Assembly (NCBI GenBank): GCA_017631635.1
Contig: JAGBSX010000009.1
Span: 1 to 32,471, forward strand
DNA: 32,471 nt
Reading direction: 5' to 3'
Source of the DNA: Clostridia bacterium
Lineage (GTDB): Bacteria; Bacillota; Clostridia; Christensenellales; RUG350
Shown piece by piece: positions 24,508-32,471 of this stretch. Positions within the stretch are counted from its first letter, which is position 1. Each line of letters starts with the position of its first letter. The position numbers were made by a program, and so were the translations under genes. Under the pieces are notes generated by a model. That model ran no database searches and had not been told where the DNA came from. It worked only from the letters and a program-made list of their open reading frames with translations.

Positions 24508-24524
24508 TACCAATCATTTTGGTA
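24508..24524. promoter_or_regulatory. Operator 2, TACCA-N7-TGGTA
   Basis: This has the same half-sites and spacing as operator 1, with a different centre. The two centres are 29 bp apart, close to three helical turns. Confidence 0.7.
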
Positions 24525-24620
24525 AAACTGATAAAAATATCCTTTTTTGCCCAAAAACTTAATAAAAATTTCTTATTTTGCACTTTTTACACTATAAATT
24601 AGTGGATTTTTTTGCATTTT

Positions 24621-24650
24621 AATAGCCACTACGACACGTAGTGGCTATTT
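24621..24650. terminator. Terminator of NSS transporter gene
   Basis: AATAGCCACTAC and GTAGTGGCTATT form a 12-bp stem with a five-base loop, 16 bp beyond the stop codon at 24666. U tracts are modest on both strands. Confidence 0.75.
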
Positions 24651-24665
24651 TCGTTTGCACGTCTA

Positions 24666-26204
24666 TTATGCAGTTGTTTTGTCTATTATCTCTTCGTCGG
24701 CATTTGTGCCTAGAGTTTTGTTCTTGAGGTAGGCGTAGAATATCACTATGCTAGCCACCACCATCAATCCTCCTACTATGACTGGATATATATATCCACC
24801 CATAGAGATATAGTCGGCATCTGTAAACTTGCCTATGAGACCTGCTATCTCTACTAGTAGTATCAAGGCAGGAGTCACGTATTTGACCATTACCGAGAAT
24901 ATCATAGATATAGTAGGATTTAGTTCCAATCCGTCTGCCTTGAGAGTAGATAGAGTTGCCATAGGATTTGGCGTGATATTTTTGTCTATAAACCAACCTA
25001 CTGCCATACAACTGATAAATGCGCCTATAGGCATAAGCACGGTATTGGTCGCTTCATCAAACAATGTCAGCAAGTCATACCCTGCTACCTTGATAGCACC
25101 GTCAAATGCTCCTCCTACACTCCAAGCAATAGGTATAGATATCGCGAACATAATCAGTCCTATGATTAGCGAAGCCTTCTTTCTATTTATCTTAAATCTC
25201 TGTATGACGTATTGAGATACTACCTCTAGTAGAGATATGACGGAGGTGACTGCTGCTATAGCCACCATAGCAAAGAACAAGAAGGATATCACGTATCCAA
25301 ATACTCCCATATCTGCAAATACTTGTGGTAGTATGACAAACATCAAGGTAGGTCCTGCCTCGATAGTATTGTTGGCTAGTATCTCAGGGCTTAGCGCACC
25401 TATGGCAGAGAATATACCTAGTCCTGCTATTAGCGCTACACAGGTATCAAATATCGCTATCATCATAGCAGATTGACCTAGTTTGATCTCTTTGCCTGTG
25501 TACGAGCCGTAGCTGACCATAATACCCATACCTAGCGACATAGAATAAAATGCCTGTCCCATAGCGGCTATCACGCCGTCTAGTCCCAATTTGTTAAAGT
25601 CAGGCATTAGATAAAATGCCAATCCATCGCTGACGCCCTCTCCTAGACATAGACAGTATATCGCTATGAATATGATGATAACAAATAGCATAGGCATCAA
25701 TATCTTGGACATCTTCTCTATACCAGCCTTGACACCACCCATGATGATAGCGACTGCTAGTCCCAAGAAAATCAGTCCAAATACGACTGTCTGTACAGGG
25801 TCGGAGATAAATTCTCCAAATATAGATACGTTGTCTCCACCACCTAATACAGGGATAGAGTTGACTGCGAATTTGAGAGTCCAGCCACCTAGCACTACGT
25901 AATAGCAAGTAATCAAAAATGGTATAAGTACTACTAGTAGTCCTACCCAACCCAACTTCTTGTTAATCTTTGAGTACGAAGTGACCGTATTTGCCGAAGC
26001 ACGTCTACCTATATATAGTTCGGCTACCATAGCCACTAGTCCTATGAGCAATATAGAGAGTATATACGCTACTACAAATGCAGCACCACCGTTGGCGTAC
26101 ACTTTGTATGGAAAACTCCATAGATTGCCTAGTCCTATAGCCGAGCCTGCACCTGCTAGTATAAATCCTATCTTGGAGGCAAAACCGTTTTTCTTAACTT
26201 CCAT
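24666..26204 (-). CDS. Neurotransmitter:sodium symporter family transporter
   Basis: The 512-aa product is a LeuT-fold Na+-coupled transporter of the cytoplasmic membrane. The first helix carries the NSS signature (FILAGAGSAIGLGNLWSFPY, then GGAAF) with the unwound substrate and sodium site. About twelve hydrophobic segments follow. A short polar C-terminus ends in NADEEIIDKTTA. Amino acids are the usual bacterial substrates of this family; which one is not readable here. AGGAG precedes ATG 26204, and promoter and terminator flank it, so it is a single-gene unit. Confidence 0.95.
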   Translation of the reverse strand: MEVKKNGFASKIGFILAGAGSAIGLGNLWSFPYKVYANGGAAFVVAYILSILLIGLVAMVAELYIGRRASANTVTSYSKINKKLGWVGLLVVLIPFLITCYYVVLGGWTLKFAVNSIPVLGGGDNVSIFGEFISDPVQTVVFGLIFLGLAVAIIMGGVKAGIEKMSKILMPMLFVIIIFIAIYCLCLGEGVSDGLAFYLMPDFNKLGLDGVIAAMGQAFYSMSLGMGIMVSYGSYTGKEIKLGQSAMMIAIFDTCVALIAGLGIFSAIGALSPEILANNTIEAGPTLMFVILPQVFADMGVFGYVISFLFFAMVAIAAVTSVISLLEVVSQYVIQRFKINRKKASLIIGLIMFAISIPIAWSVGGAFDGAIKVAGYDLLTLFDEATNTVLMPIGAFISCMAVGWFIDKNITPNPMATLSTLKADGLELNPTISMIFSVMVKYVTPALILLVEIAGLIGKFTDADYISMGGYIYPVIVGGLMVVASIVIFYAYLKNKTLGTNADEEIIDKTTA

Positions 26205-26232
26205 AAATATCTCCTAACAATAATTCCCTAGT

Positions 26233-26262
26233 ATTTTATCAAATATAGAGGTGTTTAGTCAA
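26233..26262 (-). promoter_or_regulatory. Promoter of NSS transporter
   Basis: On the minus strand TTGACT (26262-26257) and TAAAAT (26238-26233) are 18 bp apart. Confidence 0.7.
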
Positions 26263-26292
26263 GTGATATAATATCCTAGCACTTTCTCTAAT

Positions 26293-26325
26293 AAAAAAAC
26301 ACCAAATTAGATTTGGTGTTTTTTC
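26293..26325. terminator. Terminator of thrS
   Basis: AAAACACCAAAT and ATTTGGTGTTTT form a perfect stem around TAG. It is T-rich on both sides and lies just after the thrS stop codon. Confidence 0.9.
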
Positions 26326-26333
26326 GTTGTTTT

Positions 26334-28061
26334 TTAGTCTAGAGTCTTGCTCTCTACCTCTCCTACTATCCTAGCGATAAACTCGTCTAGTGATACTATA
26401 CCTTGGTCACCCACACTTCTCTTGCGAACAGCCACAGTACCATTTTCAACCTCTTGCTCGCCTATGACTAGAGTGTATGGTATCTTCTTGAGTTGAGCCT
26501 CTCTTATCTTCTTGCCGATAGACTCGTTTCTATCATCTATCTCTGCCCTGATACCTGCCTTGCGAAGATTATCTACTACGCTATTAGCATAGTCTAGCGC
26601 CTTGTCATTGATGATAGCCACCTTGACTTGTACAGGGGCTAGCCAAGTAGGAAATGCTCCTGCAAAATGCTCGGTGAGTATACCAAAAAATCTCTCTATC
26701 GAGCCTAGTACTACACGGTGTATCATGATAGGCTCTTTCTTCGAACCATCGCTATCGGTGTACTCTAGATTAAATCTCTTGGGTAGTTGCATATCTAGTT
26801 GGATAGTACCACATTGCCAAGTACGCTTGAGCGCGTCCTCGATATGTATATCTATCTTTGGTCCGTAGAAAGCACCGTCCCCCTCATTGATGACGTAATC
26901 TCTGCCTAGTTTCTTGAGAGCATTGGCTAGACAGGTCTCTGCGTGTTGCCAGTCCTTGATATCTCCCATATGGTCCTCTGGCATAGTGGAGAGTTCGAGA
27001 TGATAATTGAGTCCAAAGGTAGAATACGCCTCGTCTACTAGCGCTAGTACGCTAGCCACCTCACTCTCTATCTGATCGGGAGTCATAAATATATGCGCGT
27101 CGTCTTGGGTAAAGCATCTGACTCTAAATAGCCCGTGCAAAGTACCACTAGCCTCGTGACGATGTACCTTGCCTAGTTCGCCCACTCGTAGAGGAAAATC
27201 CTTGTAGGAGTGCATATCTTGTTGGTAATATAGCATACCACCCGGACAGTTCATAGGCTTGATAGCGAAAGTCTGCTCCTCGCAGGAGAAGGTGTACATA
27301 TTCTTGGAGTAGTGGTCCCAATGTCCACTAGTCTCCCATAGGGTACGATTCATAGCCATAGGGGTAGTAATCTCTACGTAGCCGGCTCTCTTGTGTATCT
27401 CTCTCCAGTACTCTGTGAGTTTGTTGATGACGGTGAGTCCGTTTGGCATAAAGAAAGGCATACCTGGAGCATAGTCCGTCATGAAGAATAAGTCTAGTTC
27501 GCGACCTAGTTTGCGATGGTCTCTCTTCTTAGCCTCCTCTATCATACGCATATAATCTTTGAGTTCATTTTTGTCCAAAAATCCATATACGTATACTCTC
27601 TGGAGCATTTTATTCTTCTCGTCACCTCTCCAATAAGCACCACTTACCTTGTTGAGTTTGTATGCAAATCCCCTTAGGAATTTGGTATTCTCTACGTGAG
27701 GTCCACGACATAGGTCTACGAAGTCGTCTCCTAGATAATACACGGATATTATCTCATCTTCGGGTAGATTTTCTATGAGTTCCACCTTGTACTCGTTGCC
27801 CTTGAAGAGTTCTAGCGCCTCGCTCTTACTGATCTCCTTGCGAGTAAAGTCGGCATTTGACCTAAGCACTGCGTCCATCTCCTCTTCTATCCTCTTGAAA
27901 TCGTCTGGCGTGATAGACTCCTCCATATCGATATCATAATAAAAACCATTGTCTATACTAGGTCCTATGGTCAACTTGAGTTTGTCACCATATATCTTCT
28001 CTAGTGCTTTGGCTAGCACGTGTGCCATACTGTGTCTAAACATAGATACGTCTCTTTCCAT
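26334..28061 (-). CDS. thrS: Threonyl-tRNA synthetase lacking TGS domain
   Basis: The 575-aa product charges tRNA-Thr. It starts almost directly at the editing domain: FRHSMAHVLA (the HxxxH site) at residue 9, with DLCRGPHV near 120, both intact. The class II core has the zinc ligands in MNCPGGM and VHRHEA and the motif VRCFTQDDAHIF. The anticodon-binding domain is complete to the end. Typical bacterial ThrRS has about 640 aa, with an N-terminal TGS domain of about 60 residues; that is missing. The region upstream is the T-box terminator, so no longer start is possible. AGGAGG precedes ATG 28061. The T-box should make expression respond to uncharged tRNA-Thr. Confidence 0.96.
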   Translation of the reverse strand: MERDVSMFRHSMAHVLAKALEKIYGDKLKLTIGPSIDNGFYYDIDMEESITPDDFKRIEEEMDAVLRSNADFTRKEISKSEALELFKGNEYKVELIENLPEDEIISVYYLGDDFVDLCRGPHVENTKFLRGFAYKLNKVSGAYWRGDEKNKMLQRVYVYGFLDKNELKDYMRMIEEAKKRDHRKLGRELDLFFMTDYAPGMPFFMPNGLTVINKLTEYWREIHKRAGYVEITTPMAMNRTLWETSGHWDHYSKNMYTFSCEEQTFAIKPMNCPGGMLYYQQDMHSYKDFPLRVGELGKVHRHEASGTLHGLFRVRCFTQDDAHIFMTPDQIESEVASVLALVDEAYSTFGLNYHLELSTMPEDHMGDIKDWQHAETCLANALKKLGRDYVINEGDGAFYGPKIDIHIEDALKRTWQCGTIQLDMQLPKRFNLEYTDSDGSKKEPIMIHRVVLGSIERFFGILTEHFAGAFPTWLAPVQVKVAIINDKALDYANSVVDNLRKAGIRAEIDDRNESIGKKIREAQLKKIPYTLVIGEQEVENGTVAVRKRSVGDQGIVSLDEFIARIVGEVESKTLD

Positions 28062-28075
28062 ATATATCCTCCTAA

Positions 28076-28288
28076 TAAAAAACCCTCTACAACTATGTTG
28101 TAAAGGACGATAAATTACCGTGGTTCCACCTTCGTTCGTTGAATAATCAACCTCTCATTGACGTCACGCAGTCGATACGACGCAGTCCACTAGTGGTTTC
28201 TCCTAGATATTCGTGACCTCATCTCAGCACCCGAGGCTCTCTGTGCACTACCTATATAGAATACTTGTCTAGCATCTACCTGCGATTT
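28076..28288 (-). ncRNA. T-box riboswitch of thrS
   Basis: On the minus strand the leader carries an AGAGAG motif near its start (28242-28235), the conserved T-box GGTGGAACCACGG (28130-28118), and a terminator, CCTTTACAAC/GTTGTAGAGG with TTTTTT (28105-28076), right before the thrS ribosome binding site. Uncharged tRNA binding would favour the antiterminator. A threonine specifier triplet such as ACC or ACT can be placed in the AACCACTAG segment near 28190, but I could not fold stem I with certainty. Confidence 0.92.
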
Positions 28289-28294
28289 TTAATT

Positions 28295-28324
28295 ATTATA
28301 CTATCCTTTTACCCAATTTGTCAA
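28295..28324 (-). promoter_or_regulatory. thrS: Promoter of T-box/thrS
   Basis: On the minus strand TTGACA (28324-28319) and TATAAT (28300-28295) are 18 bp apart. Confidence 0.85.
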
Positions 28325-28411
28325 ATAAATATGAGAAATTATTTAATATAACTGCTCTATACATACTTGGAAGTAGAGGCGTTAAAAGTTGCCGATATTT
28401 TTACAAAACAC

Positions 28412-28440
28412 TTGCTATAAATAGTATGAAATGTTATAAT
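28412..28440 (+). promoter_or_regulatory. Promoter of GH1 pseudogene
   Basis: TTGCTA (28412-28417) and TATAAT (28435-28440) are 17 bp apart, followed by AGGAG and ATG 28468. The promoter is still intact although the gene is broken. Confidence 0.65.
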
Positions 28441-28467
28441 TTTAGTATAAAATCTCAGGAGAAATTT

Positions 28468-29363
28468 ATGTTCAAATCAGACTTTTTGTGGGGAGTCGCC
28501 GCAGCGGCGCACCAGATAGAAGGAGCAACGAATATAGACAGCAGAGGTCCGTCCGTATGAGACACCTATTGTACTCGTCACGACGCGATACTAGACCACG
28601 CAGATGCTAGCGTTGCTTGTGACCACTACCATAGGTACAAAGAAGATATCTCCCTTACGAAAAAACTAGGAGTACACTCCTACCGATTGTCATTGTCTTG
28701 GTCTCGTATGTTTCCAGACGGAGATATCTCTAGACCAAATGAGAAAGGCATAGAGATGCTGACGCTATGTGGGCAGACCCTATATACCTAGGCAAATTCC
28801 CTGACGATATAGACCTACATATGCCAGGGCTAAAGGACTTGTACACAGAGGACGATATGGCTCTCATATCTCAACCTCTAGACTTCTATGGTGTCAACCT
28901 ATACTCATCTCAATACGTGAGAAGTCTAGGCGACGGCAAGTGGGAGTTCGTAGATTTTCCTAGCGACGGAGAACGCAACAATATGGGTTGGCCTGTCATA
29001 CCAGAGGTAATGTACTACGCAATTCGACACTTTCACAACAAGTATCACCTACCTGTCATTATCACCGAAAATGGCTTCCCTGCCACGGATATAGTAGACG
29101 TAGACGGTGAAATACACGACGGTAGTCGTATCACATTTGTCAAAAAGTATCTACTACAAGTAGAGAGGGCTATCGACGAGGGGTATGATTGCGCAGGATA
29201 TTTCTACTGGTCGATACTAGACAACTTTGAGTGGGAGTATGGATATAGACCTAGATTTGGCATCATCAGAGTAGACTACAGCACCCAAAAGCGTACCCTC
29301 AAAGATAGCGCCAAGTGGTACTCCGAGGTGATACGCACCAACGGTAATCACCTACACGATTAA
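28468..29363 (+). pseudogene. Beta-glucosidase (GH1), nonsense plus internal deletion
   Basis: The start FLWGVAAAAHQIEGA and the later FYGVNLYSS, IITENGFPA (with the nucleophile Glu) and YFYWSILDNFEW are clear GH1 motifs. The gene is dead in two ways. TGA at 28558 replaces the Trp codon expected in GPSVWDTY; TGG is normal elsewhere and TGA ends real genes here. Near 28757 the frame jumps from NEKGIEM straight to WADPIYLGKFPDD, removing about 200 residues including the acid/base NEP segment. The remaining 3' part is otherwise clean, so decay is recent. Confidence 0.9.
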
Positions 29364-29408
29364 TAAATATAACATATTTATTAAAGCCCCTAAACTGATA
29401 ATTTGTAC

Positions 29409-29438
29409 AAAAAAGCATTTCGTAACGAAATGCTTTTT
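29409..29438. terminator. Terminator after GH1 pseudogene
   Basis: AAAAAAGCATTTCG and CGAAATGCTTTTTT form a perfect stem around TAA. Confidence 0.9.
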
Positions 29439-29473
29439 TAAGTGTTTTTGTAGATTATGTAGTTTTGGTTTGT

Positions 29474-31347
29474 TTAGAATATTACCTCTATCTCTACCTT
29501 GTCTTTGCCCTCTATCATAGATAGTGGTACGAAGTTGCCCTCTATCATCTCTCCATCTACCTTATGACGCAGGATAGTGCGATATACAACCAAATTCACA
29601 AAATAGATATTTGTTGACGTTGTCAAATGCTATATTGCCTTGCTCTAGGCTAGGTAGTCTAGAGAGTACTGCCCACGATTGAGGATTGAGGAATATCTTG
29701 TTGTACTCATCCTCATCCGTACCGTACTTCTCACCTTGTCGGTATAGGCTCTGATGAACCACTTGCCGTCCCAAAGTCTAGGATAGGTGTCTTGACACCA
29801 CTCGTAGTATTCTCTAGCCCACTTTAGATGCTCGCTGTCTCCTAGATACTCAAATAGTTGGATGAGTTCGTAGATAGCGTGTGCCGTGTGGAAAAATACG
29901 AAAGTACTCTCAGCCTTGCCATCTTGGCCTATAGGCGATAGGGTATCGTTCCAGTCGCTCTTTAGAAATAGTGGTATACCGTGTTCGCCTAGATGCTCAC
30001 GAGTGAACTCGAGACCTCTGATAAGGTGGTCTAGCACCGTACCCTCGCCACCGTCTACATAAGGAACTATCTCCTCCAAAAATGCAACATCTCCAGTCTC
30101 TTTGATATAGGTACATACCGAGAATATAGACCATATATGGTCATCTGAACGACCACCACCGACAGACTCTCCCGATCCTGGATAATATACTGATCTAGCA
30201 TTACCGTCTTGCTTTTGAATCTTGAGTAGTGTCTTGATACGAGCCTTGACCTCGCTAGGCATAGCGTGTACAACGCCTAGTATGTCTTGCATACTGTCTC
30301 TAAAGCCCCAGCCTCTATCCGTGCCTCTCTCGTAGTATGATATAAATCTAGACCAGTTAAAGGTCATTTTGCATTGATATTGATGCCATACGTTGAGGAA
30401 GGTATTGATGAGTGGGTCTGGAGTCTTGACTTGCAAAAACTCTAGGTGATTGCCCAATCTCTCTTGATATGCGATAGTCCCTCTCTCGCGCTATCAAAGT
30501 CAGTAGCCTCCTTGACCAATGCCTTAGCATCATATTTGTCAGCGACTACACCGATAGTGTATATAAAATCTCTGCTCTCTCCCTCCTCTAGCATCACGGT
30601 AGAGGATAGAGATGCGCACGCGTGGTCTGCATTGATAGTACTATTTGAGCAATATCCTCTCTCTACAGCGATAGGATTATGCTCTCCTCTATATGCACCG
30701 ATAAAAGCATCTCTCCAGCAATCGTATCCGTCTACCTCTAGGCTAGTGCCAAAAACTGGATATAGTCCAGTAGAGGTAAATCTCTCCGAGGAGGAGTCAA
30801 AGGTGATGACACCCTCGTCACATGTGCAAGTCATGAAATAGCGAGCCCACTCTGCATTGACGTCGTTGGTAACGATAGGGTGCGAAAACTCCATATAACT
30901 AAACAACTTCAAATTGCGAGGTCTAGAGGACTTGTTGGTTATCTTGCCTAGCCAAATCTCGTGTTTTTTGCCAGCAGGTATAAAGTAGGTAATCTCTACC
31001 TCGATACCTTGATAACTGCTCTTGATGACGGTGTATCCTAGACCATGGCGACACTCATAACTGTCCAAATCTTTGAGTACAGGTTGCCAAGTAGGAGACC
31101 AGTATTCGCCTGTCTCCATATCTCGAACATATAGAAAATGTCCTTGCCTATCGGCAGGTAATTGATTGTATTTGTATCTAGTGAGCCTCTTCTTGCCAGG
31201 ATCACCATCAAATACAAGACCACCTGCATTGTTGGAGATAATCGAACTAAATCCACCACTACCTAGATAATTGAACCAAGGGGTAGGGGTGTCGGGGCGA
31301 GTGACTACGTATTCTCTAGTAGCATCATCAAAATAACCGTATTGCAT
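29474..31347 (-). pseudogene. GH94 glycoside phosphorylase, frameshifted and deleted
   Basis: The start at 31347 (MQYGYFDD) has AGGTG upstream. The first 300 residues, with PTPWFNYLG and YECRHGLGYT, are the cellobiose/chitobiose phosphorylase N-domain. A one-base loss near 30455 shifts the frame to LEFLQVKTPDPL, RGWGFRDSMQDI and SDWNDTLS (catalytic Asp region). A second one-base loss near 29735 shifts it again to GTDEDEYNKIFLNPQSWAVLS. After CEFG near 29590 about 180 residues are missing. The reading then meets VDGEMIEGNFVP, the usual GH94 C-terminal strand, ending at 29474. Such enzymes split beta-linked disaccharides with phosphate. The region 31372-31498 beyond its start holds no feature I can name. 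Confidence 0.88.
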
Positions 31348-31498
31348 TAAAACACCTCGCAGTAAATACATGTAGCATATCGTAAAATATACTATATAAT
31401 GTTAACAGTACACATCACAAACCACCTAAAGTCAATGTTCTTTTGGAGAAAATGCAATTTTATCTACGCAAAATACGGATTTTGGCTATTTGATAGCA

Positions 31499-31531
31499 CA
31501 AAAAAACCTTGACCGAAGTCAAGGTTTTTGT
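31499..31531 (-). terminator. Terminator of tuf
   Basis: AAAACCTTGAC and GTCAAGGTTTT form a perfect stem around CGAA, T-rich on both strands, just after the tuf stop codon. Confidence 0.9.
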
Positions 31532-31544
31532 TAGTGCGTATAGA

Positions 31545-32471
31545 TTACTCTATAACCTTAGCTACGACACCAGAACCAACGGTACGTCCACCCTCACGGA
31601 TAGCGAAACGTAGTCCCTCTTCGATAGCGATAGGAGTGATAAGGGTAACTTCCATAGCGATATTGTCACCAGGCATAACCATCTCAACACCATCTGGTAG
31701 CTTGATGTTACCAGTAACGTCGGTAGTTCTGAAGTAGAACTGTGGACGATATCCGTTGAAGAAAGGAGTATGACGACCACCCTCATCCTTGGTCAATACG
31801 TAAACCTCAGAAGTGAAGTGGGTGTGTGGCTTGATAGAACCTGGCTTAGCAAGAACTTGTCCACGCTCGATGTCAGTTCTTTGTACACCACGAAGAAGAG
31901 CACCGATATTGTCACCAGCCATAGCGTTGTCAAGAAGTTTACGGAACATCTCGATACCAGTAACGGTAGTCTCAACGGTATCCTTGATACCTACGATCTC
32001 TACCTTATCGTTTAGATTGAGGACACCTCTCTCTACACGACCAGTAGCAACAGTACCACGACCAGTAATGGTGAATACGTCCTCAACAGGCATGATGAAA
32101 GGCTTAGCATCATCACGCTCAGGAGATGGAATGTAGCTATCAACAGCTGCCATTAGCTCGTCGATGCAAGCGCAAGCAGGATTGGTGATATCACCAGCAG
32201 TAGCAGCCTCTAGAGCCTTTAGAGCAGAACCTTGTACAACAGGAGTGTCATCACCAGGGAATCCGTACTCGGATAGTAGCTCTCTGATAGACATCTCTAC
32301 TAGCTCAAGTAGCTCTGGATCGTCTACTTGATCAACCTTATTCATAAATACTACGATGTATGGTACACCAACCTGACGAGCTAGCAAGATGTGCTCTCTA
32401 GTCTGAGGCATAGGACCATCAGTAGAAGCAACTACAAGTATAGCACCGTCCATTTGAGCAGCACCGGTGAT
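31545..32471 (-). CDS. tuf: Elongation factor Tu, 5' end beyond window
   Basis: About 308 C-terminal residues of EF-Tu, the GTPase that brings aminoacyl-tRNA to the ribosome, are present. The window cuts the gene just after the G3 region ([11 protein letters not shown]). MNKVDQ (G4 element, usually NKxD), GSALKAL (G5), domain 2 from about IPSPERD and domain 3 ending [10 protein letters not shown] are intact. The frame runs through the window end without a start. Codon use is smoother than in its neighbours, as expected for a highly expressed gene. Confidence 0.98.
   Translation of the reverse strand: MTGAAQMDGAILVVASTDGPMPQTREHILLARQVGVPYIVVFMNKVDQVDDPELLELVEMSIRELLSEYGFPGDDTPVVQGSALKALEAATAGDITNPACACIDELMAAVDSYIPSPERDDAKPFIMPVEDVFTITGRGTVATGRVERGVLNLNDKVEIVGIKDTVETTVTGIEMFRKLLDNAMAGDNIGALLRGVQRTDIERGQVLAKPGSIKPHTHFTSEVYVLTKDEGGRHTPFFNGYRPQFYFRTTDVTGNIKLPDGVEMVMPGDNIAMEVTLITPIAIEEGLRFAIREGGRTVGSGVVAKVIE

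Noticed and set aside
28558-28560. TGA read as tryptophan in the GH1 gene (alternative genetic code)
   Set aside because: TGG encodes Trp throughout the window and TGA ends ecfA, ecfT, fhs and the FAD oxidoreductase gene. The GH1 gene also has a large deletion, so this is a nonsense mutation.

Overview
The window looks like a chromosomal segment of an uncultured, Gram-positive-type anaerobe of the Bacillota (Clostridia-like). The grounds are an M-box (Mg2+) leader before mgtE, a T-box leader before thrS, an ECF-transporter/truA/rplM/rpsI block in the usual clostridial order, an alpha2-type glycyl-tRNA synthetase, a stand-alone formate-tetrahydrofolate ligase, and many consensus sigma-A promoters with 17-18 bp spacers. 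Codon choice is unusual: Leu CTA, Ile ATA and Val GTA are used heavily, and CTAG, rare in many bacterial genomes, is everywhere. No tRNA, rRNA, transposase or CRISPR array was seen.

Layout. 1-1685: mini-hairpin repeat and a broken surface (beta-helix-like) protein gene. 1821-3890: promoter, M-box riboswitch, terminator and mgtE. 3890-5260: a CTAG-free island with hairpins, a lipoprotein gene and, upstream of it, a promoter followed by a long fold-back RNA and a UUCG-loop terminator; this is the best candidate here for an undescribed regulatory RNA. 5321-8569: membrane protein with a Cys-rich linker, and fhs. 8668-11315: PocR-type AraC regulator divergent from an FAD-dependent oxidoreductase. 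11496-15849: rpsI, rplM, truA, ecfT and a fused double-ATPase ecfA. 15981-17733: ApgM-family enzyme (possible homoserine kinase) and a Nudix hydrolase. 17779-19838: small membrane protein and rhamnulokinase. 20033-23441: glyS, a small P-loop protein and thrC. 23442-24140: second, longer mini-hairpin array and a surface-protein 3' remnant. 24265-24465: small HTH regulator with two matching operator palindromes. 24666-26204: Na+-coupled (NSS) transporter. 26334-28324: thrS lacking the TGS domain, with T-box. 28468-31347: decayed GH1 beta-glucosidase and GH94 phosphorylase genes. 31545-end: tuf, cut by the window edge.

How genes fit together. thrC, thrS and the ApgM-family gene point to threonine metabolism. 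The genome may make O-phosphohomoserine with a phosphoglycerate-mutase-like kinase instead of ThrB. The two adjacent glycosidase pseudogenes, each with a large internal deletion, record a lost beta-glucoside or cellodextrin pathway. The two surface-protein remnants are each followed by nearly the same 160-bp hairpin array, which suggests a recombining 3' cassette.
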